A DNA stretch of 64,000 bases from Paenibacillus sp. 1_12 (GTDB taxonomy: Bacteria > Bacillota > Bacilli > Paenibacillales > NBRC-103111): the NCBI RefSeq assembly GCF_900114475.1, contig NZ_FOTE01000001.1:375306-439305 (forward strand). The letters run 5' to 3'. A program made the position numbers and the translations under genes. The notes beneath the pieces are model-generated. The model made no database searches. It was not told the DNA's origin and worked only from the letters and a program-made list of their open reading frames with translations. Shown in pieces: positions 54,951 through 64,000 of the stretch. Numbering within the stretch: the first letter of the stretch is position 1; every line of letters starts with the position of its first letter.

Positions 54951-54980
54951 AATCTACCACATCCCGTTTTTAACTGTCAA
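54951..54980 (-). promoter_or_regulatory. glpK promoter
   Basis: Minus strand TTGACA (complement of 54975-54980), 18-base spacer, TAGATT (complement of 54951-54956). Leader of about 48 bases. Confidence 0.6.
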
Positions 54981-55022
54981 CCATTAGTTCAACCTTGTCA
55001 TCATTCTTCAACAATCCATTTA

Positions 55023-55051
55023 TTGATTAATCGTCCGGCTCATGATATGAT
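55023..55051 (+). promoter_or_regulatory. glpD promoter
   Basis: TTGATT, 17-base spacer, TATGAT. The transcription start would be near 55058, giving a leader of about 160 bases that contains the terminator at 55106-55168. Confidence 0.65.
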
Positions 55052-55105
55052 GACGGTAATATTCACAAAAAAGACAAGTTAATAATGTGGTCAGAGACTA
55101 AGAGT

Positions 55106-55168
55106 AGACCGATACAACCTCTAGGGAGCCGTTTGGCAATTTCCTCAGAGGATGTGGCGGTCTTTTTT
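55106..55168 (+). terminator. Leader terminator of glpD, probable GlpP antitermination site
   Basis: AGACCG (55106) pairs with CGGTCT (55158-55163), and inner segments ACA, CCTCT and GGGA pair with TCC, AGAGG and TGT, followed by TTTTTT. In B. subtilis, GlpP bound to glycerol-3-phosphate prevents termination in the glpD leader. glpP lies at the other end of glpD here. Confidence 0.75.
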
Positions 55169-55216
55169 GTTGTATTTTTTAACAAATACACTATTATCGC
55201 AAAGGATGGGATAGCC

Positions 55217-56893
55217 ATGAGCTTGAAATTTTCCGGGGAACAACGCACTGCATTTCTGAACGCATTGGGAACCGAAACCTTAGATATTCTTGTTATTGGA
55301 GGCGGTATCACGGGAGCAGGAATTGCACTGGATGCACAAACACGCGGCATGTCTACAGGACTTATTGAAATGCAGGATTTTGCCGCAGGTACATCCAGTC
55401 GTTCTACCAAACTAATCCACGGCGGTTTACGTTACTTAAAGCAGCTTGAATTTAAGCTGGTCGCCGAGGTCGGTAAAGAACGTGCAATCGTATATGAAAA
55501 TGCGCCTCATGTCACAACGCCTGAATGGATGCTGCTGCCAATTATCGAGGGCGGAACCTATGGCAAGCTGGCTACCTCTGTCGGCTTGCTGGTGTATGAT
55601 TTTCTTGCAGGTGTCACCAAGCAAGAACGTCGGGTCATGCTGTCTCTTGACGCTACGCTCAAGAAAGAACCGCTGCTGCGCAAGGATAAGCTGAAGGGCG
55701 GCGGTTACTACGTGGAATACCGCACCGATGATGCGAGACTGACAATTGAGGTTATGAAGGAAGCCGTACGGCGTGGAGTTAAAGCGGTCAATTATGCCAA
55801 AGCGAATGAACTGCTTTACGATGATGGTCGTTTGGTTGGCGTTCGTGTGCATGATCAACTGAGCGGGGAAATCGTAGATATCAAAGCTAAAAAAGTCGTT
55901 AACGCCGCTGGTCCTTGGGTTGACACGATTCGTGATATCGACGGCTCCAAGGAAGGTAAAAGATTGCATCTTACCAAAGGTGTCCATCTTGTGTTTGATC
56001 AATCCCGCTTCCCGTTAAATCAGGCAACCTACTTCGATACCCCGGATGGTCGAATGGTATTTGCTATTCCGAGAGAAGGCAAAACCTATATCGGTACAAC
56101 GGATACCAATTATACAGGGGATATCGTGCATCCGAGAATGACACTTGAAGACCGTGATTATATTATCCGTGCGGCCAACTTCATGTTTCCATCGCTCAAC
56201 CTGACACCGGCCGACATGGAATCCAGCTGGTCCGGATTGCGACCTTTGATTCATGAGGATGGTAAATCACCATCCGAGCTGTCACGAAAGGATGAAATAT
56301 TCATCGCTCCATCCGGTTTGATTACGATAGCAGGCGGCAAGCTGACGGGATATCGTAAAATGGCCGAACGAATCGTTAACCTCGTTGCCTCCCAATTACA
56401 GACAGAGGAAGGCCGTAACACTTTCCCAGCGTGTTCGACTGCAAGCATCGTACTTTCCGGCGGCGACACTGGCGGTTCGCGCGTCTATAGCCGATTTGTT
56501 CAAGACAAAATTGCCTATGGTAAAAGTATCGGGCTCACAGATTCTGCTGCCGGCGTTCTGGTCCGCCGCTACGGCTCCAATGTGGATCAGGTATTCGAGC
56601 TATACAAGCTGCACCACAAGGAAGCTGAGCAGTATGCCATTCCCGGCGAATGGTTCGCATCGCTTCTGTACAGCATTGAAGCTGAGATGGTCGCCACGCC
56701 CCACGACTTTTTCATTCGCCGGACGGGTGCCTTGTATTTCAATATCGAAGCCTTACAGCGCTGGAAGCAGCCTGTTACAGCTTATATGGCTGAACGATTT
56801 GGCTGGAGCGAATCCGAAACGGACTCGCATGTTCAAAACTTAGAGCGGCATATCCGTGATGCTGTTGAGCCTTTGAGTACGGAATCGAAGTAA
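55217..56893 (+). CDS. glpD: Glycerol-3-phosphate dehydrogenase (FAD)
   Basis: Membrane-associated flavoenzyme of 558 aa that oxidises glycerol-3-phosphate to dihydroxyacetone phosphate. FAD motif ILVIGGGITGAGIALDA, STKLIHGGLRYLKQLEF, WSGLRPLIHEDGKSPSEL and GGKLTGYRKMAERIV are standard. ATG 55217 has AAAGGATGG upstream; the reading frame is open further to 55085, but that part is leader RNA. Ten bases from the convergent glpP stop. Confidence 0.94.
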   Translation: MSLKFSGEQRTAFLNALGTETLDILVIGGGITGAGIALDAQTRGMSTGLIEMQDFAAGTSSRSTKLIHGGLRYLKQLEFKLVAEVGKERAIVYENAPHVTTPEWMLLPIIEGGTYGKLATSVGLLVYDFLAGVTKQERRVMLSLDATLKKEPLLRKDKLKGGGYYVEYRTDDARLTIEVMKEAVRRGVKAVNYAKANELLYDDGRLVGVRVHDQLSGEIVDIKAKKVVNAAGPWVDTIRDIDGSKEGKRLHLTKGVHLVFDQSRFPLNQATYFDTPDGRMVFAIPREGKTYIGTTDTNYTGDIVHPRMTLEDRDYIIRAANFMFPSLNLTPADMESSWSGLRPLIHEDGKSPSELSRKDEIFIAPSGLITIAGGKLTGYRKMAERIVNLVASQLQTEEGRNTFPACSTASIVLSGGDTGGSRVYSRFVQDKIAYGKSIGLTDSAAGVLVRRYGSNVDQVFELYKLHHKEAEQYAIPGEWFASLLYSIEAEMVATPHDFFIRRTGALYFNIEALQRWKQPVTAYMAERFGWSESETDSHVQNLERHIRDAVEPLSTESK

Positions 56894-56903
56894 GTGGAAG
56901 GTT

Positions 56904-57455
56904 TTAATAATGTCTCCATATTTCTTTATGGGAGGTAGTTACAGCGACTGCACCTGCATGCAGGGCCAGCTCTACCTCCTCTACAGTACGAATTAAGCCA
57001 CCAGCGAGTATAGGAATACTGAGTCTCGCATGCATCTCGGCAATAATATGAGGCATGACTCCTGGCAGCACTTCAATATAATCAGGTTGATTTTTCTCAG
57101 TGATTTTGTAGATCGTCTCGAGAGCCGTAGTATCCAGTAGAAAATGCCGCTGAATGGCAAGCACCTTGTGCTTTTTGGCGGTCACTACGGCTGAGCTTTT
57201 TGTGGAAATGATACCTGCTGGCTTTAGGGTCTGGCATAAAAACTCAATTGCATACTCATCATTTTTTAATCCGTGAATCAAATCGGCATGAATAAGCAGC
57301 TTCTTACCATTACTTCGGGCCAGCTGTGATACGCTTTGCAGTTGAGAAACATGGCTATCCAGCAATACTAAATAATTAAATGGGCTCTTGATCAGCAGCT
57401 CCAGATCTCTCATTTTCCGGACGGCTGGGAGCACCCTCTGCCCCATGAAATGCAT
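56904..57455 (-). CDS. glpP: Glycerol-3-phosphate-responsive antiterminator
   Basis: 183 aa from ATG 57455, 11 bases behind AAAGGAG. Motifs HADLIHGLKNDEYAIEFLCQ, KPAGIISTKSS and GAVAVTTSHKEIW match GlpP of Bacillus. Binds the glpD leader RNA when loaded with glycerol-3-phosphate and allows transcription through the hairpin at 55106-55168. Convergent with glpD, an unusual order compared with B. subtilis, where glpP heads the glp cluster. Confidence 0.93.
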   Translation of the reverse strand: MHFMGQRVLPAVRKMRDLELLIKSPFNYLVLLDSHVSQLQSVSQLARSNGKKLLIHADLIHGLKNDEYAIEFLCQTLKPAGIISTKSSAVVTAKKHKVLAIQRHFLLDTTALETIYKITEKNQPDYIEVLPGVMPHIIAEMHARLSIPILAGGLIRTVEEVELALHAGAVAVTTSHKEIWRHY

Positions 57456-57618
57456 TTGTAGCATCGCTCCTTTGACTTCATTTCCTCGCACACTATGTAC
57501 CATATTACTTGGAAATACAGTTTTCAACAACCACTCTATCTACCAGCAAAGTAAAGCACAAAAAAACCATCACTTCCCCCATCTACAATTGGGTGTCTGC
57601 GATGATTTTTGCTTGATA

Positions 57619-58602
57619 TCACTTTTTGTCTTTCTTGCCAAACAGCAAAGGAAATGCAAATTTCTTGGCACCGTCCTTTTTCTTTCCTTCCCGGTCGAAA
57701 TGTAGGGTTGCATTGATCTCCCCGCCTAATATTATGAGAATACTCGATAAATACAACCATGTCAGCAGCACGATGATACCGCCGATACTTCCATAAGTTT
57801 TCGTATAATTACCAAAATTATTAACGTAAAACGAAAACAAGATCGAAGTAACTACCCAACCTATCGTAGCAAATAAAGCGCCCGGAATCACCTCACGAAA
57901 GCGAAGCCGTAGATTAGGCGTGTACTTATAGAGCAGCACAAACGCACAAACCATAGTAATCAGTGGTATCACATATTGGGCAATTCCCCACAGCACTTCA
58001 AAATTGCCTGGTATTTGCGCTATTTGATAAATATTCGCACCGATTACTTTACCAAATATGAGCAGAATCAGACTCAGAAAAATCAATACCGCCAAAATAA
58101 TTGTGAAAATAAAGGAGATGCCTCTTGCCTTCCAAAAAGGTCGATTCTCTTCCACATCGTATGCCTTGTTTAGTGCTTTGATCACAGCATTGATACCGTT
58201 CGAGGCCGACCATAGAGTTGCCACAAGCCCGATAGAAAGAAGGGAACCATTGCGCGATTGCTGGAGCTCTGTAAATACATTCACAATGAGCTGATCGGAA
58301 AGCTGCGGCAGTACACTGCTAATATTTGTGATTGCATCACTCACGCTGATATCCGAGAAGCTAAGTACCGCAAACACGAAGATAAGGAACGGAAAGAATG
58401 AAAGAATTAAATAATAAGTCAGTTGGGCTCCCATAGCAGGAACGTCGTCATCTTCAAATCGGCCATACAAGCTTTGCGCAAAGCTCATAAACGAGAAATG
58501 TTTTTTCTTAACGCCGGGCCCTTCAGAGGATTGCGGTAATTTAGAATGCTGTGTCCATTCTACAGATGCTTGTTTTTTTGCAGGATCTACAGCTTTTGCC
58601 AT
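57619..58602 (-). CDS. YihY/virulence factor BrkB family membrane protein
   Basis: 327 aa with about six membrane segments and polar ends. MGAQLTYYLILSFFPFLIF, LWSASNGINAVIKALNKAYD and PGALFATIGWVVTSILFSFY are typical of the family (formerly misannotated as RNase BN). Function uncertain, perhaps transport. GGGGGAAC precedes ATG. Confidence 0.9.
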   Translation of the reverse strand: MAKAVDPAKKQASVEWTQHSKLPQSSEGPGVKKKHFSFMSFAQSLYGRFEDDDVPAMGAQLTYYLILSFFPFLIFVFAVLSFSDISVSDAITNISSVLPQLSDQLIVNVFTELQQSRNGSLLSIGLVATLWSASNGINAVIKALNKAYDVEENRPFWKARGISFIFTIILAVLIFLSLILLIFGKVIGANIYQIAQIPGNFEVLWGIAQYVIPLITMVCAFVLLYKYTPNLRLRFREVIPGALFATIGWVVTSILFSFYVNNFGNYTKTYGSIGGIIVLLTWLYLSSILIILGGEINATLHFDREGKKKDGAKKFAFPLLFGKKDKK

Positions 58603-58733
58603 ACGACAGTTCCCCCAGTCTCAAATCAACTGATATCCTATACGGACACAGTGGTTGTTCTTCTTTCTTACCCTATTGGAGAGGAAAGTGACACAGCCTG
58701 AGTGAGAGAAATTCGGTTCTGGATACATGGGCA

Positions 58734-59840
58734 TCATGAAGAAGCTTTACGAAAGGTTAGCTCAAAAACGGTCTCTTTTTCATTGCTGGTAAAGGTGATA
58801 TCACCTTCATTATTAAGCATGATCTGTTTACATATAGCCAAGCCGAGACCCGTACCATTCTCTTTATGGGTCACAAACGGGTTGAAAATTGTGCTGTACA
58901 GCTCTTCAGGCACACTCGGTCCATTATTGGCTACTTGAATAATCGTGTTTGAGCTGTCCTCGACGACAGAGATGCTCATTTTTTTGTTGCTTTTCAATTC
59001 GGATACGGCGTCTATCCCGTTGTTTAATACATTGGACAGCACCTGCTGGATTCCCATTTTCTGAACATAAAGCATGGATCCCTGAGGGACGTTAAGGGTA
59101 AGGTCAACATTTTCGTTAATGAGCCTTGGATTCAGCAAGGATAAAATATGATCAAGCACCTGCCTGACAGAAATATGTACCATCTCTTCGTCCATAATCG
59201 GCTTTCTGGAAAAACTAAGAAATCCGGTTACCTGCATCAAAATTTGCTCACATTCATCTTCAATAAATCCAAGGTAGCTGTCAGCTCGTTCATAACTATT
59301 TTGGTTAATATTATAGCGCAGTAATTTCAAAAAACCTTTGATCGAGGTCATGGGATTACGAATTTCATGCGCCATGCTGGCCGCCATCTTGCCGAGCAAC
59401 GAAATCCGGTCATCATGCTGCAGGGTGAGCGCTGACGAATTGTCCTGACCTAATTGTTGTTTTTTCCAATATTTTGTAAGAATCAAGGCTTCCATGTCAT
59501 CAATTCTCGAACTCATCTGTTTGAAGAGTGCCAATGTCAGACTGTCCTCCCCAGCTTCTTGCAATGTATGCCGCCAAAGCAGCATCGCCCAAAGAATGAG
59601 CTCCAAGCCCTCCTCCTGCGTTTCAAGTATAAAAAAGCCATCCATCAAGCTATGCTGAAGCGAATGGGTATCGACAGCTATATGAAATTCTGTAATATAG
59701 TTGAACCCCGCCTCTCCAAGGCTCTGCAACATAGCTTCCTCATAGTGATCAGGAAAACGCTCTCTAAATAGCTTACACCAATAGGTAATATAAACAGGCT
59801 TCATGCTTCGAACACTAGTTAAGAAATTAGGATTATCCAT
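58734..59840 (-). CDS. Orphan soluble sensor histidine kinase
   Basis: 368 aa without membrane segments. An N-terminal helical domain (about 1-135) has no recognised sensor fold. H-box MAASMAHEIRNPMTSIKGFL, N-box NVLNNGIDAV, and GTGLGLAICKQIMLNN. The H-box and ATPase region resemble sporulation phosphorelay kinases (KinA/KinE group). No response regulator gene is adjacent, as expected for a phosphorelay kinase; the role is inference. AGGAAGG before ATG. Confidence 0.88.
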   Translation of the reverse strand: MDNPNFLTSVRSMKPVYITYWCKLFRERFPDHYEEAMLQSLGEAGFNYITEFHIAVDTHSLQHSLMDGFFILETQEEGLELILWAMLLWRHTLQEAGEDSLTLALFKQMSSRIDDMEALILTKYWKKQQLGQDNSSALTLQHDDRISLLGKMAASMAHEIRNPMTSIKGFLKLLRYNINQNSYERADSYLGFIEDECEQILMQVTGFLSFSRKPIMDEEMVHISVRQVLDHILSLLNPRLINENVDLTLNVPQGSMLYVQKMGIQQVLSNVLNNGIDAVSELKSNKKMSISVVEDSSNTIIQVANNGPSVPEELYSTIFNPFVTHKENGTGLGLAICKQIMLNNEGDITFTSNEKETVFELTFRKASS

Positions 59841-60043
59841 AATTTAACCTTCCTGTTTATCAAGATGTAGAAATGGTATACGTGAAAAAACTGCCCGAGA
59901 GGACAGTTCTGCTTGTGTTTCGAAGAAATAAACAGGCCCTGATTAGTCCCCGTAAGTTATTGCTACACAGAAGATTTTATCACATTTTGGAAATAATAAG
60001 CTACAACTTTTAGCCCGATATCATCATAAATTATAAGAATTCC

Positions 60044-62428
60044 TTAGGCCCTGTTCAGTCGCAGCGCATTGCAAATAACGGTTACAGAGCTAAGTGCCAT
60101 TGCTGTACAAGCCATCCATGGTGCAAGATAACCCATGATGGCAATCGGAATCGCCAGTACATTATATAACAGCGAAAAAGCCAGATTTTGACGGATGATC
60201 CTTATTGTTTTTTGGCTGATGACGATAGCGCGGACGAGCCCGCTTACATCATGCTTCAGAAGCACGATATCTGCAGCCGCTTTGGAAATATCGGTTCCTT
60301 TGGCGACTGCGATTCCGATATCCGCTGCACTCAAGGCAGGCGCATCATTCACCCCATCCCCAACCATTGCCACTTGATGGCCCTGCTCTCGCAAGCTTTT
60401 AACAAGATTTGCCTTATCCTCAGGCAGCATTCCCGCGTACACCTGACTAATTCCCGCTTGTTTGGCTGCATAATGAGCTGTCGATTCACGATCACCTGTC
60501 ACCATTCTAATATCCAGCCCCATAGAAATCAGCTGCTTGATCGCTTTACGAGCAGTCGGTTTGACCGGATCGCTAAGTGCAAGAGCCCCAAGCCATCGCC
60601 CGTCGACTGCAGCAAATATGACCGTGAATCCATGCTGCTCCCATTGATCGACCAGACTGGCTTGCGGAAATACCCGACTTCCCTGATTGGCAATTCCCCC
60701 CTGCGGGAGGCCCACTATGCCTTCAGCAGCCAACCATTGACGCGTGCCTAACCATACTTCTCTGTCTTCCACCACAGCACGAATTCCACAACCTGGAATC
60801 GACTGAAAATGCTCGCACTGAGGAAGTGCTATCCCTCTTCGCAGTGCTTCTTCTACAACAGCCCTGCCTAATGGATGCTCGGAATGCTGCTCGGCTCCAG
60901 CGGCAATACGCAGCATGAACAGCTCATTAGCGGCAGATCTATCCTCGATATATAATTGAGCACCCCTACTGCGAGCTTGTTCGGCACGTTTCTCAAACTG
61001 CAAAGGCCGAGCAGAATCAAATCGTCTGAAAGAGTCTGCGGCCCATAAGTTCGTAACTCTGGGAGCCCCGCCAGTAATCGTCCCTGTTTTATCCAGCAAA
61101 ATTACACGGGCCTGAGGCAAAATTTCCATCATTTTTCCTTCTTTGATCACAATTCCAGACTGTGTTGCCCTGCTGGAGCCTACCAGTATCGAGATGGGTG
61201 TCGCAAGTCCAAGCGCGCAAGGACAGGCAATCAGTAGAACAGATATCGCCTTCTCCAAAGCGCCGCCAAGCAGACCCGGCTCAAGAGCTAAGTACCATGT
61301 GATAAATGTCGCAGTCGCCAAGACTATAATGATCGGTACAAAAATTCCGGATATCGTGTCTGCCATTCTTTGAATAGGCGCTTTGGTGCTCTGCGCTTCC
61401 TCTACAAGTCTTATAATTCGTGCCAAAGTTGACTGCGTTCCTACCTCCGTCGTTCTAATCCTCAGCATACCGGTGCCATTTAACGTTCCAGCCGTAACCC
61501 GATTTCCGACAGCTTTGTCAACCGGCATGCTTTCCCCGGTAAGCATCGACTCATTGACGCTTGAGTATCCTTCTATAACTTGCCCATCTACTGGCAGAGC
61601 TTCGCCTGGGCGAACGACGACGATATCATGGACTGCAACCTGTGCTGCGGGAATCCGCTGTTCACATCCCTCTCTAATGACTGAGGCCATCTCCGGTCTG
61701 AGACGGTGAAGCTGGTGTAAGCCGCTTAGTGCTTGCCGCTTGGCCAATGCTTCAAGCCATTTGCCCAACCATACAATCGTAATGATCATCGCGCTGGCAT
61801 CAAAATACAACGGGATATGTCCACCGGTCATAGGGCTTCCGTGGCTTTGCATAGATGCGCCTTGCATGGATATGCCATGAAACAACAAATAATGGCTGTA
61901 TAGATAAGCAGCCGAGGTGCTTAACACAATTAATACATCCATGTTGACACTGCCGCTTTTTATAGAACGATAAGCGCCTGTATAGAAAGGTAATCCGAGA
62001 ATGAATTGAATCGGAGTCACCAATGCCAGCTGAAACCACGGTAGAAGCAGCAGCTCTGGAACCCAGATGGAAGCAAACAGCTCATGATGAGCGGCCATTG
62101 CCCATAGAAAAGGAAGCGTAAGCAGCAGTGACATTGCAAACATCATCCCACTACTGATCCCGCTCCTACGATCAGCAGCTCCTGTGTTCCCGTCTAAACT
62201 ACGTTCACGGGCTGTGAACCCCAACTGCTCAATTCTCGTTTCAATTCGATCTACGCTGATTCGATCAGGGACGATAACTACAGATGCGCGATTCAGAGCA
62301 ACATTCACATGAATTTGTTCGATTCCATCCATTTTGGCCACTACTTTTTCAATCCTTGCTCCGCAAGCTGCGCAGGTCATTCCGGCAACATCCAGCGTCA
62401 CATGCTGAAGATCATTGCGCTTGCCCAT
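60044..62428 (-). CDS. copA: Copper-translocating P1B-type ATPase
   Basis: 794 aa from ATG 62428, behind AAAGGGGTGAA. One N-terminal metal-binding domain ([13 protein letters not shown], Cys19 and Cys22), eight membrane segments, TGES, the CPC motif in [16 protein letters not shown] phosphorylation site, SEHPLGRA, and [11 protein letters not shown]. Exports Cu(I). It has a single HMA domain, where Bacillus CopA has two. An insert of about 40 residues after DKTGT (around [20 protein letters not shown]) is unusual. No copZ or csoR nearby. Confidence 0.92.
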   Translation of the reverse strand: MGKRNDLQHVTLDVAGMTCAACGARIEKVVAKMDGIEQIHVNVALNRASVVIVPDRISVDRIETRIEQLGFTARERSLDGNTGAADRRSGISSGMMFAMSLLLTLPFLWAMAAHHELFASIWVPELLLLPWFQLALVTPIQFILGLPFYTGAYRSIKSGSVNMDVLIVLSTSAAYLYSHYLLFHGISMQGASMQSHGSPMTGGHIPLYFDASAMIITIVWLGKWLEALAKRQALSGLHQLHRLRPEMASVIREGCEQRIPAAQVAVHDIVVVRPGEALPVDGQVIEGYSSVNESMLTGESMPVDKAVGNRVTAGTLNGTGMLRIRTTEVGTQSTLARIIRLVEEAQSTKAPIQRMADTISGIFVPIIIVLATATFITWYLALEPGLLGGALEKAISVLLIACPCALGLATPISILVGSSRATQSGIVIKEGKMMEILPQARVILLDKTGTITGGAPRVTNLWAADSFRRFDSARPLQFEKRAEQARSRGAQLYIEDRSAANELFMLRIAAGAEQHSEHPLGRAVVEEALRRGIALPQCEHFQSIPGCGIRAVVEDREVWLGTRQWLAAEGIVGLPQGGIANQGSRVFPQASLVDQWEQHGFTVIFAAVDGRWLGALALSDPVKPTARKAIKQLISMGLDIRMVTGDRESTAHYAAKQAGISQVYAGMLPEDKANLVKSLREQGHQVAMVGDGVNDAPALSAADIGIAVAKGTDISKAAADIVLLKHDVSGLVRAIVISQKTIRIIRQNLAFSLLYNVLAIPIAIMGYLAPWMACTAMALSSVTVICNALRLNRA

Positions 62429-62515
62429 GGCTTCACCCCTTTCTCGACGAGATCCATGCCCGTACCGTTTCAATATATGGACTGGCCGCGTGGATCATGC
62501 CATGGGAATAACAAA

Positions 62516-62575
62516 AAATCCTTACCCGGAATCGAACAGGCAGTGACCTGCCCTGCCATTGCCGGGTAAGGATTT
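62516..62575 (-). terminator. Terminator after the MFS gene
   Basis: AAATCCTTACCCGG and CCGGGTAAGGATTT form a 14-bp stem around a region with its own small hairpin. On the minus strand it is followed by TTTGTTATTCC. Confidence 0.75.
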
Positions 62576-62601
62576 ACAAATAATCACAGAAAAGATTCGT
62601 C

Positions 62602-63819
62602 TTACGACTTCTGCAAATCAACCGGAGTATCCGCATGCGTGATCTTACGTCCCCAAACGGAGGACAAGAAGAAGCTGATCACCAGTACAATCGCTCCGAA
62701 TGCATAAGGCAGATTTAAATGAATCTCGTACAAGGTACCAGCCACAGCAGGTCCGAAGATGTTGCCCAAGCTCATGTATGCATTGTTCATTCCTGCTACA
62801 TAACCCTGTTCCTCACCTGCCATTTTGGATAACAATGTATTGATTGCGGGACGCATAATGGAAGTTAAAGTGAAGAACAACATCGTCACGATGAGTACAA
62901 ACCAGAAGTTTCCTGATAACAGCATGAGCACGAGACAGACCGCAGACAGCACAAACGTAATATTAATTAACATTTTCTCGCCGAACAGCTGTATCAATTT
63001 ACCGATCAGCAGAGCTTGAACCAAAGCTCCGATTAAAGCGCCTATTGTAATCAGAATCGCTATATCCCTCACTGTGTAGCCATACTTGGCATCAACGAAT
63101 AAAGGAAAAATGGCTTCAAAATTGGCCAAACCAAACGTCAACGCAAAAATTAACAGCAGCAATATAAAGTAAGGTGCTTTGAAAGAAAGAGCAAACTGCT
63201 TGAAAACACTTTCTCGCTTCACCTTCACCTGACGTGCAGCTAATTGCTTCTCTTTGGACAGTGCCTCCGGCAAGAACACCATGGAACCAATCAAGGCCAA
63301 GGCAGCAACACCGGCTGATACATAGAAGGGCGCTCTAATCCCAAATTCGGCCAGAAAGCCTCCAATACCAGGACCGATAACAAAGCCGAGCGACATCGCT
63401 GCCCCGAGAAGACCAAGACCCTTACCTCTCTTCTCTACGCTCGTTACATCCGCAATATATGCCATCATAGACGGAATCATTGCTGCTGCTCCGATACCAC
63501 CGATAAGTCTGGACAAGTACAGCAGCCATATTTGATCAGCCATAGCAAATACCAGATTCGATATTGTAAACAATCCCATACCGGATACGATCATAATCTT
63601 ACGTCCGTATTTATCCGACCATTCTCCAGCAATTGGGGAAAATATAAATTGAGTCAATCCGAAGGCCGCGATCATATACCCGGCAGCTTGCCCGCCCGCA
63701 TTAAATGCCTTTAAGTATTCGGGTAGTACAGGAATAATGAGTCCGATCCCCAGCATCGCGATAAAAATATTGATCATTAAAAAAACAAGCGGCATGGTTT
63801 TATTTTCGATTGCATTCAT
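62602..63819 (-). CDS. MFS drug efflux transporter (TetA/Bmr-like, DHA1)
   Basis: 405 aa, 12 predicted membrane segments. MLGIGLIIPVLPEYLKAF, motif A GEWSDKYGRKIMIVSG, LGLLGAAMSLGFVIGPGIGG (motif C). Typical proton-coupled efflux pump. Its ATG overlaps the stop of the upstream TetR-type gene (ATGA), so the regulator and pump are coupled. Confidence 0.9.
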   Translation of the reverse strand: MNAIENKTMPLVFLMINIFIAMLGIGLIIPVLPEYLKAFNAGGQAAGYMIAAFGLTQFIFSPIAGEWSDKYGRKIMIVSGMGLFTISNLVFAMADQIWLLYLSRLIGGIGAAAMIPSMMAYIADVTSVEKRGKGLGLLGAAMSLGFVIGPGIGGFLAEFGIRAPFYVSAGVAALALIGSMVFLPEALSKEKQLAARQVKVKRESVFKQFALSFKAPYFILLLLIFALTFGLANFEAIFPLFVDAKYGYTVRDIAILITIGALIGALVQALLIGKLIQLFGEKMLINITFVLSAVCLVLMLLSGNFWFVLIVTMLFFTLTSIMRPAINTLLSKMAGEEQGYVAGMNNAYMSLGNIFGPAVAGTLYEIHLNLPYAFGAIVLVISFFLSSVWGRKITHADTPVDLQKS

Positions 63820-64000
63820 GGTGAAATCTCCCTATCTTTTTTTCTAGTCTCAGGGCATAAGCCCGGTTGCATAAATTTCTTGAATATTTGTAAGATCTCC
63901 TCACTGCTAAGCGGAGCATGATTCTCTCCCCACTTATACAACAAAGCCGTATACAGCTCAGTAATTAGAAATGCAGTAAATTCCACATCACACTGCTCAA
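63816..64000 (-). CDS. TetR-type regulator, C-terminal end only
   Basis: Only the last 60 or so residues are in the window: FLITELYTALLYKWGENHAP, then LSSEEILQIFKKFMQPGL and a short polar tail. This looks like the last helix of a TetR C-terminal domain. The helix-turn-helix lies beyond base 64000, so the family is inferred from the ending and from coupling to an efflux gene. Confidence 0.55.
   Translation of the reverse strand, partial: EQCDVEFTAFLITELYTALLYKWGENHAPLSSEEILQIFKKFMQPGLCPETRKKDREISP

Overview
The window looks like a chromosomal segment of a Paenibacillus-type, endospore-forming Firmicute. The evidence is moderate GC content, strong AGGAGG-type ribosome binding sites, many TTG and GTG starts, an Sda checkpoint gene, a GlpP/glpD antitermination system, a preQ1-I riboswitch, and several secreted proteins with the copper-amine-oxidase-like N-terminal (stalk) domain common in that genus. 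No rRNA or tRNA genes, insertion sequences or prophage genes were recognised. Functions are assigned by reading the translated sequence; no database search was run.

Layout. 1-15.3 kb is a carboxylate catabolic region: a GapB-like glyceraldehyde-3-phosphate dehydrogenase (cut by the window edge), a CitA/CitB-type two-component system, prpD, prpB, a NitT/TauT-type ABC importer, an aconitase, a PrpF-family isomerase, and a divergent RraA-family aldolase with a LysR regulator. It has the lyase and two possible dehydratase routes of the 2-methylcitrate pathway but no citrate/methylcitrate synthase. It also has its own transporter, so uptake of an external tri- or dicarboxylate is plausible. 15.4-26.8 kb holds housekeeping and accessory genes (DEAD-box helicase, hydrolase, SDR, CheX, stalk protein, three-gene ABC-2 exporter, GNAT). 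27-31.3 kb is a zinc-starvation island: zinc-free L33 paralogue, COG0523 GTPase and znuCBA, with Zur-like palindromes. 31.6-37.5 kb is an amino-sugar operon (lacI-type regulator, nagB, nagA, an oxidoreductase and an orphan sugar-binding lipoprotein) with two near-identical operators.

37.6-49.6 kb mixes a Ser/Asp/Gln repeat protein, two HAD phosphatases, a histidine phosphatase, a DHA2 efflux pump with a PadR regulator, a LysR/PHP pair, sda, a queuosine-precursor transporter under a preQ1 riboswitch, a decayed CRISPR-like array that changes orientation in the middle, and an NlpC/P60 hydrolase. 49.7-52.8 kb is a COG2984/COG4120/COG1101 ABC transporter. 53.4-57.5 kb is the glycerol regulon glpK-glpD-glpP with a leader terminator before glpD. 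57.6-64 kb has a YihY/BrkB membrane protein, an orphan sensor kinase, a CopA-type P-ATPase and an MFS drug pump translationally coupled to a TetR-type regulator that runs off the end.

The most unusual signals are paired direct repeats with an identical 36-bp period in front of two carboxylate-region transcription units, a palindromic repeat family lying directly against the Shine-Dalgarno sequence of two unrelated genes, and the orientation-switching CRISPR-like remnant.
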